From contig JAIPDI010000037.1 of assembly GCA_021737785.1 (NCBI GenBank), positions 1-53,850 of the forward strand: a stretch of DNA of 53,850 bases. Direction: 5' to 3'. The translations under genes were made by a program, and so were the position numbers. The stretch's first letter is position 1; the number at the start of each line of letters is the position of its first letter. The notes below the pieces were generated by a model. That model saw only the letters and a program-made list of their open reading frames with translations, searched no databases and was not told where the DNA came from. This DNA comes from Deltaproteobacteria bacterium (GTDB lineage: Bacteria; Desulfobacterota; DSM-4660; Desulfatiglandales; Desulfatiglandaceae). Shown piece by piece: positions 31,848 through 40,172 of the stretch.

Positions 31848-33542
31848 ATGGAGATCGTTACCAAGATGAGTGGAAAAAAGCCTCAAGCAGACGAGTTGCG
31901 GATCGGCGTATTTATCTGCGACTGCGGCTCCAATATCGCCGGACATCTGGATTGCGCTTCGGTTACGGATTATGCCTCCAACTTGCCTGGAGTGGTGTAT
32001 GCCAAAGAAAACCTGTACACCTGTTCCGAGGCCGGGATCGGAGAGATTCAGAAGGGTATCAAGGAACAGAATCTGAACCGGGTTGTGGTGGCATCCTGCT
32101 CCCCGCGCACACATCAGCCCCTCTTTCAGAACTCCTGTGCCGCGGCCCAGCTGAACCCTTACCTGTTTGAGATGGTGAACATCAGGGATCAGTGTTCCTG
32201 GGTCCACATGCAGGAGCGGGAAGATGCCACCCTGAAGGCAAAAGACCTGGTGCGGATGGGGGTATCCAAAGCGGCCTTTCTGGAACCCCAGCAGGACATC
32301 GAGGCCTCACTGATTCCCAGGGTGCTGGTGATCGGCGGGGGCGTTGCCGGTCTGTCTGCGGCAGGGAGCCTGGCGGACATGGGCCTGGAGGTGGTTCTGG
32401 TGGAAAAGGAGACAGAAGCAGGGGGGCTCCTCAGACAGATCAACCGGTTGGCCCCCCATGGGGAAAAGGCCGCTGACCGCGTTTTGCAGATGACGGAATC
32501 CATCAAGGCCAATCCCAATGCCACGCTTTACCTCGGTTCACGGGTGGAAGAGGTGGGGGGGTACATCGGCAATTTTGAGATTACCATCCGTCCCGATGGG
32601 GGCGATGCGATTCATGAAAAGGTGGGGTGTATTGTCGTGGCCACCGGGGCCGTTCCCCTGAAGCCGGAAGGTCTGTACGGGTATGACGGGGCCGGGGTCG
32701 TCACCCAGATGGAGTTGGAGCAACGTCTCTTATCCGGTGCAATGGACGCCCGGCGGGTGGTGATGATCCAGTGCGTGGGGGCCCGTTCTCCGGAGAGGGA
32801 ATACTGTTCCAGGATCTGTTGCCGGACCGCGGTCAAGAACGCCCGGCTGATCAAGGAGCAGAATCCGGAGGCGGACGTTCATATCCTCTACAGGGACATG
32901 CAGATGTACGGGACGGAAAATGAACAGATGCTCTGGGACGCCAGGGGGGAAGGGGTCCGGTTCGATGTATTTTCACCGGATCGGCCGCCAATGGTGGCGG
33001 AGGACAGAGTCCGGTTCTATCGGCCGCTTACAGGGGAAATGACGGAGATTCCCTGTGACCTGGTGGTCCTGTCCACGCCTTTGGTGCCGAGAGAGGGGGC
33101 CCAGGCCCTGTCTCAACTCCTGAGGGTCCCGGTGGACCAGAACGGTTTTTTCTTGGAAGCCCATGCCAAGCTGAGGCCCCTTGATTTTGCCACGGACGGT
33201 ATTTTCGTATGCGGATCGGCCCGATACCCGGCAAATGTGGAAGAGGCCGTGTCCCAGGGGTTGGGGGCGTCTTCAAGGATCGCCACCATTTTGTTCAAGG
33301 ACAAGCTCATCACCAGCGCCATTGTGGCCGAGATCGATCCGGAATCCTGTGTCGGGTGCATGGGATGCATGGAAATGTGCCCTTACGAGGCGATCACGTA
33401 TCTCCCTGAAAAGAATATTTGCGAGGTCAACACCGTCCTGTGCAAGGGGTGCGGATGCTGCGCCGCCACCTGCCCGTCGCAGAGTGCCAGGCTCAAGGGA
33501 TTCAAGCCGGAGCAGCTTCTGGCGCAGATACGGGCGGTGTAA
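31848..33542 (+). CDS. HdrA'-type flavoprotein (second HdrA unit as a separate gene)
   Basis: A 564-residue flavoprotein corresponding to the C-terminal unit of the fused HdrA proteins. It starts with the IGVFICDCGSNIAG domain and the VVASCSPRTHQPLF block, followed by the FAD motif VIGGGVAGLSAAGSLA, the CVGARSPEREYCSRICC block and, at the C-terminus, two [4Fe-4S] motifs (CVGCMGCMEMCP and CKGCGCCAATCP). No selenocysteine codon is present. The ATG at 31848 has a poor RBS; an ATG at 31866 is possible. It would pair with the 511-residue HdrA just upstream to rebuild the arrangement that is a single polypeptide at 41868, and probably passes electrons to MvhD and the formate dehydrogenase encoded next. 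Confidence 0.87.
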   Translation: MEIVTKMSGKKPQADELRIGVFICDCGSNIAGHLDCASVTDYASNLPGVVYAKENLYTCSEAGIGEIQKGIKEQNLNRVVVASCSPRTHQPLFQNSCAAAQLNPYLFEMVNIRDQCSWVHMQEREDATLKAKDLVRMGVSKAAFLEPQQDIEASLIPRVLVIGGGVAGLSAAGSLADMGLEVVLVEKETEAGGLLRQINRLAPHGEKAADRVLQMTESIKANPNATLYLGSRVEEVGGYIGNFEITIRPDGGDAIHEKVGCIVVATGAVPLKPEGLYGYDGAGVVTQMELEQRLLSGAMDARRVVMIQCVGARSPEREYCSRICCRTAVKNARLIKEQNPEADVHILYRDMQMYGTENEQMLWDARGEGVRFDVFSPDRPPMVAEDRVRFYRPLTGEMTEIPCDLVVLSTPLVPREGAQALSQLLRVPVDQNGFFLEAHAKLRPLDFATDGIFVCGSARYPANVEEAVSQGLGASSRIATILFKDKLITSAIVAEIDPESCVGCMGCMEMCPYEAITYLPEKNICEVNTVLCKGCGCCAATCPSQSARLKGFKPEQLLAQIRAV

Positions 33543-33616
33543 CCGGATACCGGGTGCTGGACAGTGAATGAAAGCCGGACTTCAATCTAAACTCAACGCT
33601 CATAAGAGGATGATTC

Positions 33617-34066
33617 ATGACCGAAAACAGTTTTGAGCCCAAGATCATATGCTTTTTGTGCACCTGGTGAGCATACGCTGCTGCTGACCTGGCTGGGGTC
33701 AGTCGACTGCAGTATCCCACGAACATCCGGACCGTCCGGGTGATGTGTTCTGCGAGCGTTTCGCCGCACCATATCCTGAGGGCGTTTCAACAGGGGGTGG
33801 ACGGCGTTTTTGTGGGCGGGTGACACCTGGGTGAATGCCATTACCTGTATGGTAATTACGCAACAGATAAGCGGATAAGATTTCTCCGAAAGCTTCTGGG
33901 GTTCAGCGGGATCGAGGAAGACCGGTTGCGCGCCCGATGGATCTCTTCGGCCGAGGGGCCTGAATTCGCTGAAGAGATACGGGATTTTGTCGAAACCCTG
34001 AGGGGGCTGGGCCCTTCACCCGTAAAAGAGGTGGAATCCCGCTTGAAAACGGCCCTGGCCGCTTAA
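33617..34066 (+). CDS. mvhD: MvhD-like electron-transfer subunit with two selenocysteines
   Basis: A 149-residue protein of the MvhD/HdrA-associated family that carries a [2Fe-2S] cluster and links HdrA to a hydrogenase or dehydrogenase. Two in-frame TGA codons must be read: 33668 (Sec18, CTW-U-AYAAADLAGVSR) and 33821 (Sec69, FVGG-U-HLGECHYLYGNY). The paralogue at 44949 has Cys at the first site and Sec at the second, which supports both readings. Conserved ARWISSAE near residue 105 is also typical. The ATG follows an AGAGGA with 7-nt spacing. Each Sec codon has a hairpin downstream. Conventional gene finders would miss or split it, since no frame of useful length remains. Confidence 0.88.
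33684..33702 (+). promoter_or_regulatory. SECIS hairpin for first UGA of mvhD (33617)
   Basis: A perfect six-base-pair stem CTGACC/GGTCAG with a 7-nt UGGCUGG loop begins 13 nt after the UGA at 33668. Confidence 0.6.
33840..33856 (+). promoter_or_regulatory. Putative SECIS hairpin for second UGA of mvhD (33617)
   Basis: ATTACC/GGTAAT with a UGUAU loop begins 16 nt after the UGA at 33821. It overlaps the codons of the conserved HYLYGN motif, so conservation in the paralogue does not by itself prove RNA function. Confidence 0.45.
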
Positions 34067-34101
34067 TCATAGGCCTTTATAATGCGGATTTCCGAAACCA
34101 A

Positions 34102-34183
34102 TCCCGCCCAGGCGGGACTCACACAAAGCCACGAAGCCGCAAAGGGGTTTTGTTTTTCTTTCTGTCTCTGTGCCCCTGTGTGA
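34102..34183. repeat. Intergenic palindrome and dyad between mvhD and fdhB-like gene
   Basis: A TCCCGCC-CA-GGCGGGA palindrome (34102-34117) resembles the one at 29927-29945. It is followed by a CACAAAG/CGAAG-rich stretch and CCCCTGTGTGA, which form a loose dyad. The 151-bp gap has no gene; these look like dispersed intergenic repeats. Confidence 0.4.
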
Positions 34184-34217
34184 CAAATTGTTGGTCTTGG
34201 GTTATTAAGGTGGCGAT

Positions 34218-35024
34218 ATGATCGAAAAGGTGAAAGAACGGGTCAGAGATCTCCTGGCATCCGGGGAGGTCCAGGGATTTCTAGGCTTGAGTAACAAATA
34301 CGGAAACACAGGTCCTCACCTGTTTTGCGACGGGGAAGACCTGGACAATCTGGTCATCGGGGATTGGAGGGCGCCGGGAGATGCCCGGTACTCCCTCAAC
34401 AAACAGCTCATCCATATTGCCCGAAAACATCCTGAGCATGTCTTTGGTGTGCTGGTGCGAGGATGCGATGAACGGGGGTTGAAGGTCCTGTACACCTGGA
34501 ACCAGCTCAATCCGGAAAAGGTGGTCCCGGTGGGCATCGCCTGCGTTCAGGAACTGGCTGAGGCCTGTGAATGTTCAAAGCCCTTTCCGGATGAATTGGT
34601 GGCCGGTGAAAAGGCCGACGGATGTATCGCCGAATCGGTGGCCCGGTTGGACGCCCTGGATGTGGCCGGGCGCTTTGACGCGTGGCTGAAGGAATTTTCA
34701 AAATGCATCAAATGCTACGGGTGCAGGGATGTCTGTCCCATGTGTTTCTGCAATGACTGCACGCTTGAAGACGACGGCCTGGTGAGCAGCGGGGCCATCC
34801 CGCCCGAGATCCCCATGTTCCATCTGACCCGGGCCGTGCATATGGTGGGCCGGTGCATCGATTGCGGCCTTTGCAATGAGGCCTGTCCTGCCGATATTCC
34901 GCTCAGGACCCTGTACAAGAAGGTGGCGGATATCGTGGATGAGGAATTCCATTACCGGCCGGGACAGGAGCTGCACGCAAAATCGCCCTTCAATATTCTG
35001 ATGCAGCCGTCATCCACCGATTGA
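34218..35024 (+). CDS. Formate dehydrogenase beta-like iron-sulfur protein (operon A)
   Basis: A 268-residue FdhB/FrhB-like protein with a C-terminal double ferredoxin domain. The N-terminal part has the FrhB-like LVRGCDERGLK block (compare KPCDI in FrhB); the C-terminal part has CIKCYGCRDVCPMCFCNDC and CIDCGLCNEACPADIPL, sufficient for two [4Fe-4S] clusters. The ATG at 34218 is preceded by an AAGGTGG. It lies directly before fdhA and after mvhD, as its paralogue does at 45505, so it most likely wires the molybdopterin subunit to MvhD and HdrA. It lacks a clear deazaflavin- or NAD-specific motif; the electron partner is inferred from context only. Confidence 0.82.
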   Translation: MIEKVKERVRDLLASGEVQGFLGLSNKYGNTGPHLFCDGEDLDNLVIGDWRAPGDARYSLNKQLIHIARKHPEHVFGVLVRGCDERGLKVLYTWNQLNPEKVVPVGIACVQELAEACECSKPFPDELVAGEKADGCIAESVARLDALDVAGRFDAWLKEFSKCIKCYGCRDVCPMCFCNDCTLEDDGLVSSGAIPPEIPMFHLTRAVHMVGRCIDCGLCNEACPADIPLRTLYKKVADIVDEEFHYRPGQELHAKSPFNILMQPSSTD

Positions 35025-35085
35025 TTCATATCAATCACCCCTCCGGCAAGGGCGAGTAACCGGAAAGAGAGGAAGGTTTATTTAC

Positions 35086-37122
35086 ATGGACTACCGGACT
35101 GTGCTGACCACGTGCACCTATTGCGGCTGCGGCTGTAATTTTTACCTGGAGGTGCTTGACGGTCAGGTCATCGATACGATCCCCTGCAAGACCCATCCCG
35201 TGAACGAGGGAAAACTCTGCATCAAGGGATGGAACGTTCATGAGTTTATACAAAGTCCCCGGCGGCTGACACGGCCGCTCCTCCGCAAGGACGGGGTCCT
35301 CAAAGAAGTGGACTGGGACGAGGCCATCGATTATACGGCTTCCAGGCTCAAGGCGATCAAGGAGGCCGACGGCGCCGACAGCATCGCCTTTCTCACCTCC
35401 GCAAAGGTAACCAATGAGGAGAATTATCTCCTCCAGAAGTTCGCACGGGCCGGGGTGGGCACCAACAGCGTGGATCACTGCGCGCGTCTCTGACACTCCT
35501 CCACGGTGGCAGGTCTTGCCGCCGCGTTCGGGAGTGGGGCCATGACCAATTCAATATCTGAAATTGAAGACGCGGACTGTGTCTTCATCATCGGATCCAA
35601 TACCACTTCTTCTCATCCCCTGGTGGCCACACGCATCTTCCGGGCCAAGAAAAAAGGGGCCAGGATTATCGTTGCCGATCCCCGGACGATCCAGCTATCC
35701 TCGTTGGCGGATATTACGGTTCGCCATAAGCTGGGGACCGACGTGGCCCTGTTAAACGGCATCATGCATGTCATCCTCGAAAAGGGATGGCACAATCTCT
35801 CCTTTATTCAGGAGCGGACCGAGGAATTTGAGGCGTTTTCAAAGGTCATTAAAGACTACCCGCCGGAAAAGGCCGCCGAGATTACAGGAGTGGCCGCCGA
35901 AGACATCCTCCGGATGGCCGAACTCTATGCCAAGGCCGAAACCGCCTCCATTGTCTACTGCATGGGGATCACCCAGCACACCACCGGAGTGGACAATGTC
36001 AAGACCCTGGCCAATCTGGCCATGCTCACGGGAAATGTGGGGAGGGAATCCACCGGCGTCAACCCGCTCCGCGGGCAGAACAATGTTCAGGGGGCCTGTG
36101 ACATGGGAGGGCTCCCCAATGTTTACCCCGGGTATCAGCCGGTAAATATGGTGGATATTCAGAAGAAATTCGAAAGCGCCTGGAATGCCGCACTGTCGGA
36201 CAAGGTGGGTCGGACGGTCCCTCAAATGCTCACAGGGCTGGCAGACGGATCGGTCAAGGCATTGTATGTCATGGGTGAAAATCCGATACAGAGCGATCCC
36301 GATACCGAGCATGTCAAAAAGGCCCTGGAGGCTGCTGAACTCCTGATCGTCCAGGACATCTTTCTCACCCCCACTGCCGAACTGGCCCATGTGGTCCTCC
36401 CCGGGACCTCTTTTGCGGAAAAAGACGGCACGTTCAGCAATACCGAGAGGCGCGTGATGCGGGTCCGGCAGGCCGTCGATCCGGTGGGGGACTCCCGTCC
36501 CGATTGGCGGATCATCCAGGAGGTTTCCAACCGATTCGGCTATCCCATGAACTATGCCTCGCCCGAAGCCGTGATGCAGGAGATTGCCTCTCTGACGCCG
36601 TCGTACGGCGGGATCACCTATGATCGCCTGGAGGGTGAGGGGCTTCAATGGCCCTGCCCACATGCGGATCATCCCGGAACCCGATATCTGCATGAGGGGG
36701 TGTTCTCAAGGGGAAAGGGACTGTTTCATCCGATTGAATACAGGCCCCCGGCAGAAATCGTGGACGAGGAATTTCCGCTCTGGCTTTCCACCGGGAGGGT
36801 CTTTGCCCATTACCACACCGCCACCATGACCCGGAATTCCCCCTCCCTGGATGCCGAGATCCGGGAAGGATTTCTGGAGGTCCACCCCGAAGACGCGGAC
36901 AAATTAGGGGTTTTGCAGGGAGACAGGGTCATTATAACCTCCCGGCGGGGGGCCATTACGGCCCGGACCGCCATTACCGACAGGGTCCAGCAGGGACTCG
37001 TATTTATGCCCTTCCATTTTATTGAAAGCAACGTAAATGTCCTGACCAATCCTGCCCATGACCCGATCGCCCAGATCCCGGAGTTCAAGGTCTGTGCGGT
37101 CAAGCTTGAGAAGGCTGCCTGA
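35086..37122 (+). CDS. fdhA: Formate dehydrogenase catalytic subunit with selenocysteine (operon A)
   Basis: Molybdenum- or tungsten-bis-pterin formate dehydrogenase, interconverting formate and CO2. Read through the TGA at 35491 it is 678 residues. The N-terminal [4Fe-4S] motif is CTYCGCGCNFYLEV...CIKGW, and Sec136 sits in HCARL-U-HSSTVAGL with the neighbouring catalytic His, the formate dehydrogenase signature. GINPLRGQNNVQG-like (GVNPLRGQNNVQGACDMG) and the C-terminal cofactor-binding domain are intact. The length fits a cytoplasmic enzyme without a Tat signal. An AGAGAGGAAGG stretch lies upstream of the ATG, 61 bp after the fdhB-like gene. It completes operon A, likely an HdrA-coupled, electron-bifurcating or confurcating formate dehydrogenase that may supply the methyl branch of the Wood-Ljungdahl pathway. 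Confidence 0.95.
35505..35523 (+). promoter_or_regulatory. SECIS hairpin in fdhA (35086)
   Basis: GGTGGCA/TGCCGCC, seven base pairs with a GGUCU loop, 11 nt after the UGA. The loop matches the well-studied E. coli fdhF SECIS loop (AGGUCU). Confidence 0.9.
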
Positions 37123-37136
37123 GGGTTCACCTTTCC

Positions 37137-37195
37137 GCCGGGTCAATAAGGGAGATATGGGCAGATATGGCGCGTCTTCCCACATCTGACCCGGC
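37137..37195. repeat. Inverted repeat after fdhA (operon A)
   Basis: GCCGGGTCA (37137-37145) is exactly complementary to TGACCCGGC (37187-37195), 14 bp after the stop. No T run follows, so it may be a 3' stabilising stem or Rho-dependent end rather than an intrinsic terminator. Confidence 0.4.
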
Positions 37196-37296
37196 AGTGT
37201 GATCCCCAAAGGCTCTACCTGAAGGGCGTATCCAAGAAACGCTTATAATGAAATCCCCACCCCTTTTCACAACCGGGGTTCGTTCAGACGTTACTT

Positions 37297-37345
37297 ACAA
37301 GCCTGCCAAAAAAATGAGAAAAACTTTGCGGCGTTGCAGGCTTGT
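37297..37345. repeat. 10-bp inverted repeat upstream of the sigma-54 activator gene
   Basis: ACAAGCCTGC (37297-37306) and GCAGGCTTGT (37336-37345) flank an A-rich 29-nt loop. It lies 60 bp before the start of the activator. A perfect TATAAT occurs at 37244-37249, without a good -35. The arms could be an operator or a small dispersed repeat. Confidence 0.4.
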
Positions 37346-37405
37346 GTGAGATATTTACCCGGTGTGGCTGAGACGCATTCGGGAAAGGTAAAAGAGGCCG
37401 GCAAG

Positions 37406-38839
37406 ATGAAATCCACTAAAATTCTGGTCATCGACGATGAAAGGGCCATCTGTGATGGATGTAAATTGGTACTCGCCGACGAGGGGTATGCAGTGGATAC
37501 CTGCCAATGGGGTCGGAAAGGGTTGGATATCCTACTGGGCGGCGGATACGATGTGACCCTGTTGGACATGAAACTCCCTGATATGGATGGGTTGGAGATC
37601 ATCCAGACCCTCAGGAGGGAACGACCGGGTGTCTATATAATTGTGATGACCGGTTACTCCAGCGTGGAAAATGCGGTGGAAGCCATGAAATCGGGCGCAT
37701 TCGACTATCTTTCCAAGCCTTTCGCAGATGATGAGCTGCTGATTGCCGTGGAAAAGGCCGTTGAAAACAAGCGGCTTAAAGATGAGAATCGATACCTGCG
37801 CCAGCAGCTTGTCGACCGGGGCGAGTTTCGGGACATCATCGGTGAAAATCCTCATATCCTGAAATTATTTGAAGACCTGAAAAAGGTGGCGCCGACCGAC
37901 AGCACCGTGCTGATCTGCGGGGAGACGGGAACGGGCAAGGAGCTTTTTGCCAAGGCCATACATGCCCATAGCAAACGGGCGGACCGCGCGTTTATTGCGG
38001 TGGACTGCAGCACCTTTGCCCCATCCCTCCTGGAAAGCGAGTTGTTCGGACATGTCAAAGGGGCCTTTACCGGCGCAGTAAAGGATAAGGCCGGGGTCTT
38101 TGAGGCGGCCGACGGCGGCACCTTCTTCCTGGATGAGGTGGCCAATCTGGATCTGAGTATTCAGGGCAAACTCTTGCGGGCCATGGAGACCCAGGAATTC
38201 AAACCGGTGGGGGGCAGCCATACTAAACTGTCCGATGTGCGCATCATTTCCGCCACCAACCGGGACCTGAAAACAATGGTAGACCAAGGGACATTCCGGG
38301 AAGACCTGTTTTACAGATTAAACATATTTCCTCTCTTCATCCCCCCGCTGAGGGAGCGGAGGGATGACATCCCGAGGCTCCTCTACCATTTTCTGAGTGT
38401 GTACTGCCGGGCGACCGGAAAACGAATTGACGGGTTTTCAGACGATGCCCTTGAAATGCTGACCAGCTATGACTGGCCGGGCAATGTCCGCCAGCTCAGG
38501 AACACGGTGGAGCGGCTGGTCATCCTGGCCGACGAACGGATCCTGGACAACCGGAGCCTGACGGATAACTGGGAGACGAAAGGTCCGTCAGTCAGGGACG
38601 GGATCCCCGAAACCCTGGAGGAACTCAGGTCGGTCAAGAAAGACCTGCTGGAAAACCGGTTTGGCCAGATCGAGCGGGCCTTTCTACAGCAGGCCCTTCT
38701 GGCTGAAAAGGGGAACATCACCCAGGCAGCCGGACGGGTGGGAATGCAGCGATCCAACTTTTCCGCCCTGATGAAAAAACACCATCTTTCCACAGTCCCC
38801 CCAAAGTCTGCATCCACAGAGGACCCTTCCGGCAAGTAG
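37406..38839 (+). CDS. Sigma-54-dependent response regulator (NtrC family)
   Basis: A 477-residue transcription activator: receiver domain (Asp54 in LLDMKLPD, with the KP of SKPF), AAA+ domain with Walker A GETGTGKE at 172-179 and the sigma-54-contacting GAFTGA loop at 219-224, and a C-terminal Fis-type helix-turn-helix (NITQAAGRVGMQRSNFSALMKK). I place the start at the ATG at 37406, where the receiver begins; the frame is open from 37334 with no similarity. It lies between the two fdhA-hdrA operons and directly upstream of three operator-like inverted repeats and a sigma-54 promoter, which it may activate. Its receiver closely resembles the single-domain receiver at 41408. Confidence 0.93.
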   Translation: MKSTKILVIDDERAICDGCKLVLADEGYAVDTCQWGRKGLDILLGGGYDVTLLDMKLPDMDGLEIIQTLRRERPGVYIIVMTGYSSVENAVEAMKSGAFDYLSKPFADDELLIAVEKAVENKRLKDENRYLRQQLVDRGEFRDIIGENPHILKLFEDLKKVAPTDSTVLICGETGTGKELFAKAIHAHSKRADRAFIAVDCSTFAPSLLESELFGHVKGAFTGAVKDKAGVFEAADGGTFFLDEVANLDLSIQGKLLRAMETQEFKPVGGSHTKLSDVRIISATNRDLKTMVDQGTFREDLFYRLNIFPLFIPPLRERRDDIPRLLYHFLSVYCRATGKRIDGFSDDALEMLTSYDWPGNVRQLRNTVERLVILADERILDNRSLTDNWETKGPSVRDGIPETLEELRSVKKDLLENRFGQIERAFLQQALLAEKGNITQAAGRVGMQRSNFSALMKKHHLSTVPPKSASTEDPSGK

Positions 38840-38857
38840 GCGCCCTCGTTCTTCCGC

Positions 38858-38963
38858 CGTATGAGACCCCATACAGCCGTATATCTTGTTATACGCGGCT
38901 AACCCATTTAAATCAAAAGCATTAACGGCTTTTCACCCTCCTATGCATATACAGAGTTATACG
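38858..38963. promoter_or_regulatory. Three inverted repeats, CGTATA-N6-TATACG type (candidate activator sites)
   Basis: CGTATG-N6-CATACA at 38858-38875, CGTATA-N6-TATACG at 38878-38895 and CATATA-N6-TATACG at 38946-38963 share spacing and half-site. The first two are 20 bp apart, two helical turns. They lie 110-215 bp upstream of the sigma-54 promoter at 39072, as expected for enhancer-binding sites of an NtrC-type protein. Confidence 0.6.
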
Positions 38964-39071
38964 GCGGCCCGTGCGGGGGCAGTTCCTCATTTTTGGTTCA
39001 TGTATATATAACCGATTGATATTTTGGGTTTTTCTGATCATTCGCCATCTCTGGCCGAGGCCTGAGATGTT

Positions 39072-39088
39072 TGGCATCACAATTGCTT
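39072..39088 (+). promoter_or_regulatory. Sigma-54 promoter upstream of the response regulator
   Basis: TGGCAT (39072-39077), a 5-nt spacer CACAA and TTGCTT (39083-39088) match the -24/-12 consensus except for one base (T for C at the end of the -24 block). The next gene begins at 39303; a repeat element sits between. Confidence 0.7.
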
Positions 39089-39103
39089 TATTAATAGACA
39101 AAA

Positions 39104-39240
39104 CTGATGGTCTCGTAAAAAGTCGTCACCCCGTTGAAAAACGGGGTCCAGGGTTCTTATAAGCGATTGAGTTTACTGGATTCCGGCTTTCGCCGGAATG
39201 ACGAAAAAGGCCATTTTCTGACTTTTTACGAATGCATCAG
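39104..39240. mobile_element. 137-bp MITE-like element with imperfect 21-bp terminal inverted repeats
   Basis: CTGATG-N3-TCGTAAAAAGTC at the left end matches the reverse complement of the right end (GACTTTTTACGA-N3-CATCAG) at 18 of 21 positions. Inside are two perfect hairpins, CCCCGTT/AACGGGG and ATTCCGGC/GCCGGAAT. No reading frame is present. It lies in the leader of the 39303 response regulator. Confidence 0.65.
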
Positions 39241-39302
39241 AACAGCATCGAAACATTTTGAAAGGCCATCTTGACACTTAATGAACAAAGGGAGGGACGG
39301 AG

Positions 39303-39992
39303 ATGACAACATTGCATCAAGAAAGAATGGTAGGGGGTCAGACGCCGCCCCATATCCTGGTGATGGAGGATGACCTCAGTGTGGCCAAAGGCCTTGAGAT
39401 GGTCCTGACCGAGGAAGGATATGATGTCTATCTGGCAGGCACGGGCGGCATGGCCTTAGAGGAATTCAACGAGAAACGGTATGACCTGCTGGTGGCGGAT
39501 CTCAGGTTGCCGGACATGGACGGCATGGAGGTCATCAGAAAGATCAAGGCTGAAAAACCCGACACAGAGGTGGTGGTGATTACAGGATACGGAACCGCCG
39601 CCAATGCGGTGGAGGCCATGAAATTAGGGGCCCATGACTTCCTGCCCAAACCGTTTACCGAGGAGCAGATCAAGGCGGTTGTCGGCGAGGCCCTGAAGGA
39701 GCGCGTGGAAGAAAGCACAGAGCCCCTTTTCCCGGATGCCAGGGTTGCGGAAGGAAGACTCATCCAGAAGAGGGAAGTCATTCAGGCATTGAACCGGACT
39801 TCGGAAGACAAGGCATTCTGGAGCGATTTGATGGAAAACGGACCCGTCGCCCTGGAGGGTTACCGGCTCTCAAGCGAAGCAAAGGCGGCCGTTGCATCGG
39901 GTGATTTGAGATGGATCAACGAGAATGTGGGAGAACTCACCCAGAAGCAGTTGATGTTTGTCTACAAGCGGCTGGAGCGCGAGGCCTGGTAA
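39303..39992 (+). CDS. Response regulator with unusual C-terminal domain
   Basis: A 229-residue protein: receiver domain (about 16-130, phospho-acceptor Asp66 in VADLRLPD, KP at LPKPF) followed by a helical C-terminal part of about 75 residues with no DNA-binding motif that I recognise. That part (AFWSDLMENGPVALEGYRLSSEAKAA...) loosely resembles the small LigA/Nif11-like helical fold, a tentative likeness only. It is preceded by a sigma-54 promoter and a MITE-like repeat. GGGAGG lies upstream of the ATG. It is followed by a soluble histidine kinase and another receiver protein, so it is probably part of one phosphorelay. Confidence 0.85.
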   Translation: MTTLHQERMVGGQTPPHILVMEDDLSVAKGLEMVLTEEGYDVYLAGTGGMALEEFNEKRYDLLVADLRLPDMDGMEVIRKIKAEKPDTEVVVITGYGTAANAVEAMKLGAHDFLPKPFTEEQIKAVVGEALKERVEESTEPLFPDARVAEGRLIQKREVIQALNRTSEDKAFWSDLMENGPVALEGYRLSSEAKAAVASGDLRWINENVGELTQKQLMFVYKRLEREAW

Positions 39993-40172
39993 TCCGGATT
40001 TTTGAGAGCGATCCCGGAACCCTGCCTGCGGGGCTGATCCGATTTTGAGGACGCGGCACAGGTTTTGGGAAGGCAACTGTTTTCCATGTCAATACTCATA
40101 ACGGGGAATTTGTCCTCCTTAACTGCCTCCTGCTGTTTTCAGGGAAGATGTGTGAAGGAGGCGTGATCATTC

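Noticed and set aside
40048-40064. Sigma-54-like CGGCAC-N5-TTGGG before the histidine kinase
   Set aside because: The essential GC of the -12 element is missing.
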